Assembly: GCF_033118175.1 (NCBI RefSeq)
Contig: NC_083685.1
Location: 123,822,501-123,886,500, forward strand
Direction of reading: 5' to 3'
Length of the DNA stretch: 64,000 nucleotides
From: Dama dama
Taxonomy: Eukaryota; Chordata; Mammalia; Artiodactyla; Cervidae
A program made the position numbers and the translations under genes. The notes beneath the pieces are model-generated. The model was not told the origin of the DNA. It ran no database searches and saw nothing but the letters and a program-made list of their open reading frames with translations. Positions 35,928 to 47,628 of this stretch are shown here, piece by piece; position 1 is the first letter of the stretch, and every line of letters begins with the position of its first letter.

Positions 35928-36141
35928 TCCCTGGTGGCTCAGATGGTAAAGAGTCTGCTTGCTATATGGGAGACTAGAGTTCGATCCCTGGGTTGGGAAG
36001 TTCCCCTGGAGAAGGGAATGGCAACCCACTTTAGTATTCTTGCCCGGAGATCTCCATGCCCCCAGGACGACAGAGGAGCTTGACGGAGTTACAGTCCATG
36101 GGGTCACAAAGAGTCGGACACACGATTGAGCAACTAACACT
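35928..36141 (+). mobile_element. Bov-tA SINE
   Basis: GGCTTCCCTGGTGGCTCAGAT head, ending CGATTGAGCAACTAACACTT. It carries an insertion around 36,055-36,070. Confidence 0.92.
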
Positions 36142-36149
36142 TTAGCTTT

Positions 36150-36215
36150 ATAGGTGATTTACAATGTTTCAGGTATACAGCAAGGTGATCCAGTTACACA
36201 CACACACACGGACAC
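36150..36215 (-). mobile_element. L1 3' UTR fragment with CA repeat
   Basis: GGTGATTTACAATGTTTCAGG and CAGCAAGGTGATCCAGTTAC, then (CA)n. Confidence 0.7.
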
Positions 36216-36462
36216 ACACTTTTGCGTTTTTTGATTCATCCTTTCAAACGTTGAAGGCTCAGGTACACTATTACCAGCCAAGACTGTCCTGGCAGGTAGA
36301 CTGACCACACCTTGGAAAGACACCATCCATATGGACAACTGAGATTTAATTCTTCCCATCTCAGAATCAGTATCTGTATTCCCAGGAAAATTTATGAAGA
36401 TAATAGATAAGGAAACTAACATTCTTAACTTTGTATTGTATGCCTGTGGATGGGAGAAGGAG

Positions 36463-36910
36463 GGCCCCCAAAGACATCTACCTCTAAAACCAGAACCTGT
36501 GAATTTGTTAGGTCATATGGCAAAGGGGAATAAAAGTTGCAGATGAAATTAAGGGTGCTAATCAGATGACCTTTAAAAAAGGAGATTAGCCTGGATTATC
36601 CAGATGCTGCTGATGCTGCTGCTAAGTCGCTTCAGTTGTGTCCGACTCTGTGCGACCCCATAGACAGCAGCCCACCAGGCTGCCCCGTCCCTGGGATTCT
36701 CCAGGCAAGAACACTAGAGTGGGTTGCCAGATGACCCAGTGTAATCACAAGGGGTCTGCCTTCAGCTTGATTTCAGCTCAGTGACACCCCAGTCACACTT
36801 CTGACTTCTAGGACTGTAAAACAATACATTTGTGTTACTTTAGGCAGCTATAAGTTTGTGATAACTTGTCATAGCAGCCACAGGAAATGAACACAGTGCC
36901 CCTCCTCTTA
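36463..36910 (+). mobile_element. Old mammalian repeat split by a Bov-A
   Basis: Wording such as GTGAATTTGTTAGGTCATATG, GCCTGGATTATCCAGATG and GTGTAATCACAAGGGGTCTG, then TGACTTCTAGGACTGTAAAA. It is a widespread eutherian repeat; family not assigned. Confidence 0.65.
36607..36726 (-). mobile_element. Bov-A SINE monomer with CCAGATG duplication
   Basis: CTGCTGCTAAGTCGCTTCAG to ACTAGAGTGGGTTG. CCAGATG occurs at 36,600-36,606 and 36,727-36,733. Confidence 0.93.
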
Positions 36911-37268
36911 GGTTTTTTCTTTGCATATGTATTTTCAACCCCCCCCCCAACAGACCCTACTGTACATAATATTTTGAATTAATATTTTCCGATAATCTTT
37001 TATTGAACGACAGCATCCAAATGGAGAATCACAGATACGCAGCGTGCAGCTGACAATCACAAAGAGAAGACACCTATGTGATCACAGCTCCAGTCAAGAA
37101 CTCTTAACACGATAGCCCCCCAGAAGCCCCCTTGTCCTGTTCCCTCCCCAAACGTGGCACTTCTGGGCTTCTACACATGGCCTAGTTTTCCTGTTCATGA
37201 ACTTTCTAAGTGAAACCACATAGTATGTACACAATGCTCTCTTTTTTATTGTGGTCTAACTTACACAT

Positions 37269-37481
37269 GGGGTGTCCCAGGTGACTCAGTGATAAAGAAT
37301 CCACCTGCCAAATAGCAGACGCAGGTCTGATCTCTGGGCCAGAAAGATCTCCTGGAGAAGGAAATGGCAACCCTCTCCAGTTTTCCTGCCTGGGAAATCC
37401 CATGGGCGGAAGAGCCTGGCGGGCTACAGTCCATGGGGTCACAGTAGACTTGGACACGACTTAGTGACTAAGTGAACAACA
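37269..37481 (+). mobile_element. Bov-tA SINE with perfect 11-bp duplication
   Basis: AACTTACACAT at 37,258-37,268 and 37,482-37,492 flanks a complete element. Confidence 0.95.
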
Positions 37482-37625
37482 AACTTACACATAGCGAAAA
37501 GCACAAATTTTAGGTCTGTTTTCACATGTGTAGACACTCAACAGCCCTGCGGATCAAGATAAAGAACGCTTGGCATTCCCCGAACTCCCTTTCCTCTGCC
37601 CAGTGTGTATGCTTGTTTGTGTGGC

Positions 37626-37746
37626 CAGTTGCTCAGCTGTGTCCAACTGTTTCTGACTCCGTAGACTGGCGCCCTCCAGGCTCCTCTGTCCATGGCATTT
37701 CCTAGACAAGAATACTGGAGTGAGGTGACACTTCCTACTCCAGGGG
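37626..37746 (-). mobile_element. Bov-tA fragment (Bov-A part only)
   Basis: GTGTCCAACTGTTTCTGACTC to CTTCCTACTCCAGGGG. The tRNA head is absent. Confidence 0.88.
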
Positions 37747-37849
37747 CCCAGTGCATGTACCCCTCCCCCAAATAACCACTTTTCTGACCTCTATCACCGT
37801 AGAATTATTAATATTTTTGCCTGGTTTAGGGCTCTGTGGCTGTAAATGG

Positions 37850-37962
37850 GGGCTTCCTTGATAGTTCAGTTGGTACAGAATCCGCCTGCAGTGCAGGAGA
37901 CCTCAGCTCGATTCCTGAGTCGGGAAGATCTGCTGGAGAAGGGATAGGCTACCCACTCTAGA
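37850..37962 (+). mobile_element. Bov-tA, 3'-truncated, with 11-bp duplication
   Basis: GCTGTAAATGG at 37,839-37,849 and 37,963-37,973 flanks a head ending at GGCTACCCACTCTAGA. The insert therefore lacks the Bov-A tail. Confidence 0.9.
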
Positions 37963-38311
37963 GCTGTAAATGGCACCATGCAGTATGCTAAAATCTGTTT
38001 TCTTCCTCGCTCATCAAAATGTCATAAGTAACTTTCTGCCGTACAGTTGGACCATAATTAGTTTAATCCATTTTCCCCTTTTGTCAATGGTTGCTTCCAG
38101 TTTGGGGATAATTTTAAGAATTAACCATCAAAGATGCATCAGGTTTCTTTTACTCAAGGAAGTAGGTGGACTAGGGACGAAAATTCATGCACACGCTACG
38201 TTCTAGCTGGATCTTCACAAGTTGTGATCACTGGACCCACTACTTTAACAGATCCTTGTAAGACCCAGGCTTTCTGGAGGACACTGAAGACTGTCCCTGC
38301 TGAAACAATTG

Positions 38312-38426
38312 TTTTCTTTCTTTTTTTTTTCCTTGCTACTCCATGAGGCATGCAGGATCCTAGTTCCCTGACCAGGGTTTGAATCTGTGTCCCCTGCAGT
38401 GGAAGCACTGGACGCCAGGGACGTCC
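38312..38426 (-). mobile_element. CHR-type SINE with 12-bp duplication
   Basis: CTGAAACAATTG occurs at 38,300-38,311 and 38,427-38,438. A T-rich tail is at the left and the CHR head at the right. Confidence 0.93.
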
Positions 38427-38438
38427 CTGAAACAATTG

Positions 38439-39039
38439 CTTTTTTAAGTTCCCCAATACAGCCACTTCCTCTCCCCGCAACCCAGCAACCGAAAAGGTAT
38501 TTCCTCTCGGAGTTCAGTCAACTGTCTAATTCCTCCAGCCGACAAGCCACTGTTCAGAACCTCATGTTCTAGACAGGAACACTTCCCTGTATTCCTTGGA
38601 AGATAAAGAACATTCCTCAGCGAAAACCGAGTAAACAAGTCCATACCTCTATTCCGGGTAGCATGGCAAAAGTTAAAACCGAAGCAGCTGGCCTGAAGAT
38701 GGTTCCGGCTATTATATTGTTTGCACAGAAACGACGGAATCGAGAAACACAGGGGAGCCCAGAGTATTCCAAGGAAAATGTTTGCAGGCTGACAAACTAT
38801 GACGCCACTTTCCAAAAATGTGCATATTAGGATATTAGCATTTTCTGCATTTAGCTAACGTAGTGGATAAGAGCCTGTTCAACCGGAGTGCAACTGGGGA
38901 CTCTGATGGCTGGAAATGAGTAGGTATTAAGCACTTGTGGATTATTTCGGTTCTTTTAGAATATATGGAACAGTATAGGCTTCCAATGGCATGAAAAGCA
39001 AATGGTACAGAAGGGAGACAGAACATAGACTTTCAGGGA
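38439..39039. other. Unique intergenic sequence, possible regulatory element
   Basis: There are no repeats here although both sides are SINE-dense. Many GGAA/TTCC motifs are present. No exon is recognised. Confidence 0.35.
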
Positions 39040-39172
39040 TTTTCCTGGTAATCCCGTGTTTAACACTCCACACATCCACTGAAGGGAGCACAGGTTCGAT
39101 CCCTAGTCGAGGAACTAAGATCCCACATGACATGTGGCCAAATAAATAAGTAAATAAATAGATTTAAAATAA
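39040..39172 (+). mobile_element. CHR-type SINE
   Basis: Degraded head GATTTTCCTGGTAATCC, then GGTTCGATCCC and GGAACTAAGATCCCACATG, ending in (AAAT)n. Confidence 0.85.
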
Positions 39173-39423
39173 AATACTGTTATTATCTTTACATTTGGTT
39201 GGCTTAAAACCAAACAAACGAGACTCTCTTCACTTCACATGGTTGTGAGAGTTGCACACGACCCACATTCAAGCTCCAAGTTCACCAGCTGCAAGAGTTT
39301 CCCTGTGTCCCAGGCCCTGTCTCTACAAGCAGAGAAAAGAACCATCCAGTTTCAGAGACCTGTTCCAAGGAGGAAATGAAATGCAGGTGTTACAACAAGC
39401 CCAGCGCCAGGTGTGGGTCATTT

Positions 39424-39643
39424 GTTGTTGTTTAGTCACTTAGTCATGTCTGACTCCTCGAGACCCCATGGACTGTAGCCTGACAGGCTCCTCTGTCCAT
39501 GGGATTTCCCAGGCAGGAATACTGGAGTGGGCTGCCATTTCCTTCTCCAGGGTATCTTCCCGACCCAGGGATCGAACACCCTGTCTCCTGGGTCTCCTGC
39601 ATTGCAGGCAGATTTTTAACCGCTGAGCCAGTGGGGAAGCCCT
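39424..39643 (-). mobile_element. Bov-tA SINE with small internal duplication
   Basis: GTTGTTGTTTAGTCACTTAGTC to GCTGAGCCAGTGGGGAAGC. TGTCTCCTGGGTCTCCTG shows a local repeat. Confidence 0.92.
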
Positions 39644-40284
39644 AAGTGGTCCTTAGGTGGAAGCTGTCTTAGGTTTGTAGCTTTTGGTACCTTCCCCTGT
39701 GGGTCTATAGTGCAGTTGGTTGAATAAATAAGATTCTTTATTTCTGCTCCAGAATCTGAAGTCATTAAAACCCCACACAGAGCAGCTGTTTCCCCCTGCT
39801 TGGTAAACCATCCCCTGATGGTAAATGCACGCTTAGGGGAACAAATGAACCCTGTAGGTGATGCACGAGCCGCTGACCTTTCCCAGAGTGGAACTGTTAC
39901 CAAGCAAGGACTCACAGGTGAGTCAGCTGCTGGGAGATGAGGGCATAGCATGGGGACACTCAGAACAGGGGCCCCGAGCCTGACCCCACCTGCCTCTAGA
40001 GCAGATCTGAGTCATTTCAATTTCCTCTTACTTAGGAAGAGGGAAGTAGAGGGTGATTTCCTTGATTTGTACCAAAATTAGAAAAGAAAAAGGTTGGTGA
40101 AGGGATCCAGAATAAGAGTTTTGTCATTGTTTTATTTTCTGAATTCTCCCTTATATGCCTAAGCAGAACTTCCCCCAAAGAATTCAGTAGTCACAAAACC
40201 CCTCCCTAGGCTCTGATCACAACTTGGGAAGACTGACTCCTCTTTCTGAAGAAGAGACATCCACACCCAAATGAGAATTTCCTG
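39644..40284. other. Intergenic, nothing recognised
   Basis: Unique sequence between two Bov-tA copies. Confidence 0.5.
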
Positions 40285-40515
40285 AAAGTTAAGTTTCTTC
40301 AGTTGCTTCCGACTCTTTGTAACCCCATGGACTGTAGCCCTCCAGACTCCTCTGTCCATGGGATTCTCCAGTCAAGAATACTGGAGTGGATTACCTTTTC
40401 CTTCTCCAGGGGATCTTACTGACCTAGGTAGGGATCAAACGCACATCTTAAACCCACATGTCTCCTGCTTTGGCAGATGGGTTCTTTACCATTAGTATTA
40501 CCCGAAAAGCCCCAA
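40285..40515 (-). mobile_element. Bov-tA SINE
   Basis: TTCTTCAGTTGCTTCCGACTC to ATTACCCGAAAAGCCCC. About 20 extra bases lie near 40,440. Confidence 0.88.
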
Positions 40516-40628
40516 AACTACCATAGCTCTGGTCTGTTCTCTTAAAGGCCCATTTATCTATCTGAAAAAGTCCTTTGTTTTCCCATCATTGTCCTTCCCC
40601 TCCCCTGCCCCTTCCTTTTTAGATGGTT

Positions 40629-40778
40629 TGTTGTTGTTGTTCAGTCTCTAAGCTGTGTCCACCTCTTTATGACCCCATGGACTGCAGCACGCCAGGCTAC
40701 CCTGTCCTTCACTATCTCCTGGAGTTTGCTCAAACTCATATCCTTTGAATTGGTAATCCAACCATCCCATCCTCTGGT
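40629..40778 (-). mobile_element. BovB/Bov-A 3' end fragment
   Basis: TGTTGTTGTTCAGTCTCTAAG to CAACCATCCCATCCTCTGG. Confidence 0.88.
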
Positions 40779-41437
40779 TTACAAGCCCCCAATTCTAACT
40801 ACCTCCTTGAGTCACATTTTTCATGAACTCCTGCATACCTGGGTGAATTTTAAAAATCTGTCTTTTCTCCCAATAAATTGTCTTTAATTTGCAGGACCCC
40901 GAGCAATAAACCTAAGAGGATGGAAGAATCATTTTTCATCCCCGACGCTGGGGTTCATGTCTTTACTGTCACCTGTTAAAAACAATTACTCAATAACCCT
41001 TGTTAGATACTGTTAAGAGAACTGATTCCAGACTATCACGTTGGGTATGAGACCATGGCAAGGGGATTTTACAGTGGGGGAGAGAGACTAGGCTCAGTTA
41101 GGAATACAGTGTGGGCAAGTGAGAGTGTATGGAAAATTACTAAGAGCAAAAACTGTGTCAGGAGCAAGGGGGGTTCTGGCTGAACTGAACTAACAGGTTT
41201 CTTACTGAAGGCAAACCGGGTGGGGGTGGGGTCAGACATCACCTGGGGGTTGGTGAAGGATCGAGAATCTGATCACGTGTCAGGATGGGGGGGCGCGGTT
41301 CTGGTTAAAGTGACTCAGCAAGACTTTTGTTAAAACTAGAGTTTACAGGGAGGTGCAGACACCGGCCTAAGGGGATGGTCTGGGGCTTGAGGAAAGTTTA
41401 GTCAAATGAAGAATCTTTGTCAAAAGTTACCCTCGGG
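40779..41437. other. Intergenic, nothing recognised
   Basis: Purine-rich unique sequence with G-runs; no gene seen. Confidence 0.5.
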
Positions 41438-41570
41438 GGCTTCCCATGTGGTCCAGTGGTTAAGACTTCTTGTTTCTGATTCAGGGGACATGGGTTTGAT
41501 CCCTGGTCGGGGAACTGGATCCCACAGACCACAACTGAGAGCCCGCATGCCGTAATTAAGACCTGGTGCA
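41438..41570 (+). mobile_element. CHR-type SINE
   Basis: GGGCTTCCCATGTGGTCCAG to CCGTAATTAAGACCTGGTGC. Confidence 0.9.
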
Positions 41571-41690
41571 GAGGAATACTTTTTTAAGTATTCGGGGGAT
41601 CGGGATGGGGAATACGTGTAAATCTATGGCTGATTCATATCAATGTATGACAAAACCCGAAAAAAAAAAAAAATAAAGCATTTAATCAAA
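41571..41690 (+). mobile_element. L1 3' end fragment, joined to CHR
   Basis: GGGATGGGGAATACGTGTAA and GATTCATATCAATGTATGAC are L1 3' wording (compare 60,600). An A-rich stretch to about 41,775 follows. Confidence 0.75.
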
Positions 41691-41823
41691 TGTAAAAAAA
41701 ATAAATAAATAAAATAAAAAGAAAAGAAAAAAAAACATAAAACAACTCTTACCTTCCATTCTTAAAAAAAAAAAAGAAGTGAAATCCATTGTTTTTTAAA
41801 AAATTACCCTCATTTAGTCCTTT

Positions 41824-42044
41824 AAAAAAAAAAATTTATTCATCTAGCTGGGTCATGTTTCTGTTGCAGCACGTGGGATCTTTTGTTGCAGCCACCAGGC
41901 TTCTCTCTAATTGTGGCGTGTGGGCTTAGTTGCCCTCACATACTTAGTTGCATGTGAGAACTTAGCTTCCAGGCCAGGGATAGAACTCATGTTCCCTGCA
42001 TTGGAAGGCAGATTCTTAACTACTAAACCACCCATGGAAGTCTC
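41824..42044 (-). mobile_element. CHR-type SINE with 15-bp perfect duplication
   Basis: CTCATTTAGTCCTTT lies at 41,809-41,823 and 42,045-42,059. The A-rich tail is at the left and the head ACTAAACCACCCATGGAAG at the right. Confidence 0.95.
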
Positions 42045-42059
42045 CTCATTTAGTCCTTT

Positions 42060-42715
42060 TGAGGTTTAATTCGAATGTTCACTAATAAAAAGATATTATC
42101 TAATGAAAAGAGAAAAGTAGATATTATATCATGAAACGAGGATGGTAAGCCTAATTTATGACAGGCCTAGTAGGTCCCAAGTGCTTTGCAGATGTCACCT
42201 CCTTGAGCCTCTCATGTTACAAGGAGGGCATGGATTCAGTGAGGGCTGGCGACTGCCCAGGATCCCGGTCTAGTGTCCACCTGTCACTCACAAATGTGGG
42301 CTGCACACTCAGGCACTGTGGGCACTGGGTATAGAGGGGCGAACAAGACAGTCACCACCACCCTGGGACAGACTGGATGGCTGAGAGAAGACCCCTTCTA
42401 AGAGTAAAACACACAAAAATGATGCCTTCAGGGAGAGCTCACGGGGTCCGCACCTTGGCTTAGAGGAGAGGGGAGGGGACACTGGTGGGCCCAGCGCTGA
42501 GAGCAGAATCACAAGGAGCACCGGGTGGAGGAAGGTGGAGGGAAAGGGACACCGGGGGCTGGGACAGCGAGAGCAGAGGCCACGTGCAGGACGAAGCTAT
42601 GGTGGTTCTGTGGTCCAAAGGCGGTGCCGCCCAGCTCCGAAGTCCACGCGACCCCACTGAGGCCTCCATGTACCTGTAACCCCGATAGAACTGGGCCTTT
42701 TGGCTGCCTGGCGTC
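42060..42715. other. Intergenic, nothing recognised
   Basis: Possible very old MIR-like text at 42,140-42,300; not assigned. Confidence 0.4.
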
Positions 42716-42850
42716 AAGTTCAGGCGCTCAGTCATGTTGGACTCTTTGCATCCCCATGGACTGCAGCATGCCAGGCTTCCCTGTCCTTCACCATCTCCCG
42801 GAGTTTGCTCAGACTCCTGTCCATTGACTCAGTGATGCCATCCTCAACTA
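42716..42850 (-). mobile_element. BovB/Bov-A 3' end fragment
   Basis: TTCAGGCGCTCAGTCATGTTG to ATTGACTCAGTGATGCCATC. Confidence 0.9.
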
Positions 42851-43256
42851 GGACAATACCAGTACTGAGCTAGGATACTTTCATTTTGCTCCTAGAACAA
42901 AAACATAACCAGATGGGCCTTCTTGATCAAGTCAGGTGTTTAACCAAAACAAGTATGATGCCCAGGCCAAAAAGACAAAAAGAGGGACTATTTTTTTTTT
43001 TTTTAATTTGGTCTGAACCAGACTTTAGACAGAGACTTTTAGCCTGATATAATTCATACCCTTCTTCTGGGGAGAGATTAGCGTTCCTGATGAAATTCAC
43101 AAGGTGCTATCTGGGAAGCGAGTTATCTACCCACCGACCTGACTGTCTGGACCTTTAGCCAGAGATTCTTATTGTATTTAGCCTGATGGTGATATTTTCT
43201 TAGAAAATACACCTACCTAAAAATGAGCTTCTTTTTTAAAAAAAAATTGAAGCATA

Positions 43257-43850
43257 GGACTTCCCTGGTGGTCCAGTGGTTAAGAATCCTTCTGCCAATG
43301 CAGGGAACATGGGTTCCCAGATCCCTGGTCTGGAAAGATTCTGCATGCCCTGGGGCAACTACGCCCATGCACCACAACTGCTGAGCCTACTCACTCTAGA
43401 ACCCGTGCTCCACAGCAAGAGAAGCTTGCGCCCCGAACTAGAGAGTAGCCCCCACTCGCCACAATTAGAGAAAGCCCTTGCACAGCAGTGAAGACCCAGT
43501 TCAGTTTAATTCAGTTCAGTCGCTCAGTCGTGTCTGACTCTTTGCGACCCCATGGCCTGCAGCACACCAGGCCTCCCTGTCCATCACCAACTCCCTGAGT
43601 TTACCCAAACTCATGTCCATTGAGTCGGTGATACCATCCAACCATCTCATCCTCTGTGGCCCCCTTCTCCTCCCGCCTTTAATCTTTCCCAGCATCAGGG
43701 TCTTTTCAAAAGAGTCGGCTCTTTGCATCAGGTGGCCAAAGTATCGGAGTTTCAGCTACAACATCAGTCCTTCCAGTGAACACTCAGGGCTGATCTCTTT
43801 AGGAAATGAAGACCCAGTGCAGCCAAAAATAAATTAATTAAAAAACTAAA
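43257..43850 (+). mobile_element. CHR-type SINE split by BovB
   Basis: The head is at 43,259 (GACTTCCCTGGTGGTCCAG). The long body runs to 43,500 and resumes at 43,819 (GCAGCCAAAAATAAATTAA). Confidence 0.92.
43501..43807 (-). mobile_element. BovB 3' end inserted in a CHR SINE
   Basis: A perfect 11-bp duplication, GAAGACCCAGT, lies at 43,490-43,500 and 43,808-43,818. The insert is a reversed, 5'-truncated BovB. Confidence 0.95.
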
Positions 43851-43859
43851 AAAGATAGA

Positions 43860-44537
43860 AAAAAATAAAATTGAGAAATAGTTGATTTACAATTGTAAGT
43901 TGTATTAATCACTGCTGTAGAGCAAAGTGATTTAGTTATATTTACATTCTTTTTTAAATATTTGTTTTCCTTATGGTTTATCACAGGATGTTGAATATAG
44001 TTCTCTCTGCTATACAGTAGAATCTTATTTATCCGTTCTATATATAAAAGCTTACATCTGCGAACCTCAGCCTCCCACTCCGTCCTCAACCTGCTTCCCC
44101 TTGGCAACCACCAGTCTGTTCTCTAAGTCCATGATTCTGTTTCTTTTTTTAAAATTAATGATTGACTCGGGTTTTCCTTGCTGCACTGCCCTCGGGCCTG
44201 CTCTAGCTGTGGTTAGCGGGGGCTGCTCTTTGTTGCAATGCACCAGCTTCTCACTGTGGTGGCTTCTCTTGTTGCAGAGCATGGGCTCTAGGTGTGGGGG
44301 CTCCCAGTAGTTGCAACTCACGGGCTTAGTTGCCCCATGGCATCTTCCCAGACCAGGGATTGAACCCGTGTCCCCTGCATTGGCAGGCGAATTCTTAACC
44401 ACTGGGCCAACTGGGAAACGCTGTTTCTTGTTTCATAGATATGTTCATTTGTGTCATGTTTTAGATTCCACATATTAATTGATATCATATGGTATTTGTC
44501 TTTTTCTTTCTGACTTATTTCACTTAGTATAATAATC
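43860..44537 (-). mobile_element. Ruminant L1 3' part, split by a CHR SINE
   Basis: GTAGAGCAAAGTGATTTAG, GTTGAATATAGTTCTCTCTGC, then after the CHR GATATCATATGGTATTTGTC and TTCACTTAGTATAATAATC. Confidence 0.92.
44145..44418 (-). mobile_element. CHR-type SINE nested in L1
   Basis: GGTTAGCGGGGGCTGCTCTTTG and GCATGGGCTCTAGGTGTGGG to TTAACCACTGGGCCAACTGG. Confidence 0.92.
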
Positions 44538-44813
44538 TCTGCTGCTGCTGCTAAGTCACTTCAGTCGTGTCCGACCCTGTGCGACCCCATAGACGGCAGC
44601 TCACCAGGCTCCCCTATCCCTGGGATTCTCAAGGCAAGAACACTGAAGTGGGTTGCCATTTCCTTCTCCAATGTGTGAAAGTGAAAAGTGAAAGTGAAGT
44701 CACTCAGTCGTGCCCGACTCTTAGTGACCCCATGGACTGCAGCCCACCAGGCTCCTCCGTCCATGGGATTTTCCAGGCAAGAGTACTGGAGTGGGGTGCC
44801 ATTGCCTTCTCCA
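44538..44813 (-). mobile_element. Bov-A2 SINE dimer
   Basis: Two Bov-A units in tandem (44,541-44,671 and 44,698-44,813) joined by a GTGAAAGTGAAAAGTGAAAG linker. Confidence 0.94.
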
Positions 44814-44961
44814 ATAATAGTTGCAACCAAAAAATCAACTTCTGGTTTGCCCTACAGGGGCCTCTCCCCTTGCCTACAAGATTGTAATAAAACTTTAACA
44901 GATACTTATAACTAAATTGTTTTAAGTCTTCTTTCACTCATCTAAAAAAAAAAAAAAAAAT

Positions 44962-45140
44962 TAGGGACTTTCCCGGTGGTCCTGTGGCTAAGACTCTGTG
45001 CTTCCAATTCAGGGGGCCCAGATTTGAAGATCCCTGATCAGGGAGCTAGATCTCATGTTCCTTGACTGAAGATCCTGCATGCTGCAACTAAGACCCGACG
45101 CAGGCAAACATTAAATAAAATAAATAAGTACTTAAAAATT
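44962..45140 (+). mobile_element. CHR-type SINE
   Basis: GGGACTTTCCCGGTGGTCCTG to CTGCAACTAAGACCCGACGC, with an (AAAT)n-like tail. Confidence 0.9.
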
Positions 45141-45497
45141 AGAATGCATAGATTACTTAATGTGGTTGACCTGCTTGTGTCAAGTTATGCTAAGAGGCTA
45201 CTGTAAACGTAGGAAGAATCAGCAAGAGGTTCAAAGAAAGCTCAGCCAAAGAAATAGCAAGACAACTGTAGGGGAACATTAAAAACTGAGAGAGATTTTG
45301 CACATGCGCAGTAGTGTAACCTCTGAATGGTGAAAACAGAGATGATATAGGATGCTTGTGCTGGGAGGAAGGGCAGAGGGAAGCAGAGGGGAGGCGGTGA
45401 GAGCCCAGCCTGAATCCACCGGGAAGAAAGGCAACAGGCCAGGATGAAGAAGGTGAGTCAAAAAGAGCAGCATACCTGTTATTCAAAAACAGGGAGA
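45141..45497. other. Intergenic, nothing recognised
   Basis: Unique sequence. Confidence 0.5.
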
Positions 45498-45499
45498 GA

Positions 45500-45650
45500 A
45501 AGGACTGCCCTGGTGGTCCAGTGGTTAGGACTCAGCACTCCCAATACAGGGGGCCTGGGTTCAAACCCTGGTCAGGGAACTAGATCCATGTGCTGCAACT
45601 AAGACCCAGAGCAGCCAAGTAAATAAATACGTATTTAAAAAATAATAAGA
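45500..45650 (+). mobile_element. CHR-type SINE
   Basis: GGACTGCCCTGGTGGTCCAG to GCAGCCAAGTAAATAAATAC. Confidence 0.9.
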
Positions 45651-45716
45651 TAATTTTTGTAATGTGCTAGGTACTGAATAAATATTTTTTTAAAAATAGG
45701 AAGAAACAGGCAGGTG

Positions 45717-45840
45717 AGGGAATTCCCTGGTAGTCCAGTGGTTAGGACTCCATGCTTTCACTGCAAAGGGTGTGAGTTCCATCCCTGGTGGGAGAACCAA
45801 GATGCCAGAAGCCACAAGATGTGGTGAAAAAAAAAAAGAA
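45717..45840 (+). mobile_element. CHR-type SINE
   Basis: GGGAATTCCCTGGTAGTCCAG to AGAACCAAGATGCCAGAAGC, with an A-run tail. Confidence 0.9.
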
Positions 45841-45842
45841 AC

Positions 45843-46364
45843 AGGGAGATAAGTGAACTTGGAAGGAGCTAAGCCAAGTAGAGAGGGCTGGGGGAAGCAG
45901 GCAACTGCTGTTCAGTGTCAGCATTTCCATCCTATGAATTTTTAAACTAGTGTTTTACTGAGCACTTTAGGGGGAAAAAAAAACAAACTAAAAACAAACA
46001 CTCAGCAGTGTTGATACAAATCTAACATGACCAGAGGAAGTGAGGCCTTTATTTCGTTTTGACTTCTTAATATCTTCTTTTTCTTCCTCTCTATTAACTT
46101 ACAAAGAGGTAATTAACTCTCAAGTAATTGGGAACAAAGACAGCACACTAGTGAAGGGGATTTTTGGAAGCTTTGCCCATAGCTCATTACAGTAATTCAT
46201 CATGACAGAAAGTGACAATCTGATAGAGCTTGCAAGTGGCCACAAATGTTGGCAATTTGACTGGGGTGGGGGGACAGCCCACACAGGTGGAATTCTAAGG
46301 GAATTCTGTCCCGTAAGCAGGTGGCTTCCGTAGCTGCTGATGGAAGTCAGTTATGAGAAGCCCA
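45843..46364. other. Intergenic, nothing recognised
   Basis: Unique sequence. Confidence 0.5.
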
Positions 46365-47030
46365 CATCCTGGATGAACCTTGAGCCTGTTATACAGAGTG
46401 AAGTGAGTCCAAAAGAGGAGAACATTGTACATTAACACATATATAAGGAATCTAGAAAAATGGTATTAAATGGTATTCTATTTTCAGGGAAAGAACGGAG
46501 TCAGATGAAGAAGACAGACTTGTGGACACACTGTGGGGAAAGAGGTGGGACAAAGGGAGAAAGTAGCATCGATATACACACACTACCATGTGTAAAATAG
46601 ATAGCTGGTGAGAGGTTGCTATGCAACACAGGGAGTCCAGCCTGGAGCTCTGCGATGACCTAGAGGTGGGGGGAGGAGAGGAGCGGGGGATGCTCAAGAG
46701 GGAGGTGATACCCGTAGGGTGCCTGCGTGCTAAGCCGCTTTAGTCGTGTCTGTGTTCGACTCTTTGCGACTCTGTAGACTGTAGCCTGCCAGGCTCCCCT
46801 GTCCATGGGATTCTCCAGGCAAGAATACTGGAATGGGTTGCCATGCCCTCCTCCAGGGGATCTTCCCGACCTAGGGATCAAACTCGTGTCTCTCACGTCT
46901 CCTGTATCAGCAGGCAATTTCTTTACCATTTTTGCCAACTGGCAATTATGGCTGATTTGCGTTGTTGTAAGGAAGAAATCAACACTATATTATAAAGCAA
47001 TTTTCCTCTACTTAAAAGATAAATTTTAAA
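46365..47030 (+). mobile_element. Ruminant L1 3' end split by a Bov-tA
   Basis: TGGATGAACCTTGAGCCTGTT and TTGCTATGCAACACAGGGAG come before the SINE. GCAATTATGGCTGATTTGCG and AAGCAATTTTCCTCTACTTA come after it. Confidence 0.88.
46722..46935 (-). mobile_element. Bov-tA SINE nested in L1
   Basis: GTGCTAAGCCGCTTTAGTCG to CAGGCAATTTCTTTACC. A small TGTCTGTGTTCGAC expansion is present. Confidence 0.92.
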
Positions 47031-47413
47031 AGATGTCACATCTTGGTTTTGTTAACAAGGAATTTGTTGTTGAAGGAAAACAGGAGTCCTATTTTAACTC
47101 CATATAGTAATCTCAATGTCCGACAGCCGGTGGCTGCCGTTCTAAAGCAGCGTTGTGTAACCATCACCCAACTGCACAGCTGACAGGCAGAAGGGACACG
47201 TGAGCTTCCAATGACTTACTCAGCTCCACTTGAATTAAACTTGGAATAAAGATCTCCTTTTCTGCTGTAGCTGCAAAACTGATCGGGAAAAAAAACCAGA
47301 ATGACTAATTATTTTCAAAGCATTCATTATGTGTATCCACAAACAACCACAACAGGGCTGTACACTCGTAACGATCATAAAGGGATGTGCTTTTCCTAGT
47401 TTTCTGGACGGTC
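47031..47413. other. Intergenic, nothing recognised
   Basis: Unique sequence. Confidence 0.5.
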
Positions 47414-47628
47414 AAGTGAAAGTGTGTGTGAAAGCTTCAGTCCCTCAGTCATGTCTGACTCTTTGCGACCTCAAGGACTGTAGCCTGCCAGGCTTCTCCG
47501 TCCTTTGAATTCTCCAGGCAAGAATACTGGAGTGGGTACCCATTCCCTTCTCCAAGGGCAATCTTCCAACCGGGGGATCAAACCCAGGTCTCTGGCATTG
47601 CAGGTAAATTCTTTACCATTTGAGCCAC
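47414..47628 (-). mobile_element. Bov-tA SINE
   Basis: AGTGAAAGTGTGTGTGAAAGC to TTTACCATTTGAGCCACTTT. Confidence 0.92.
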
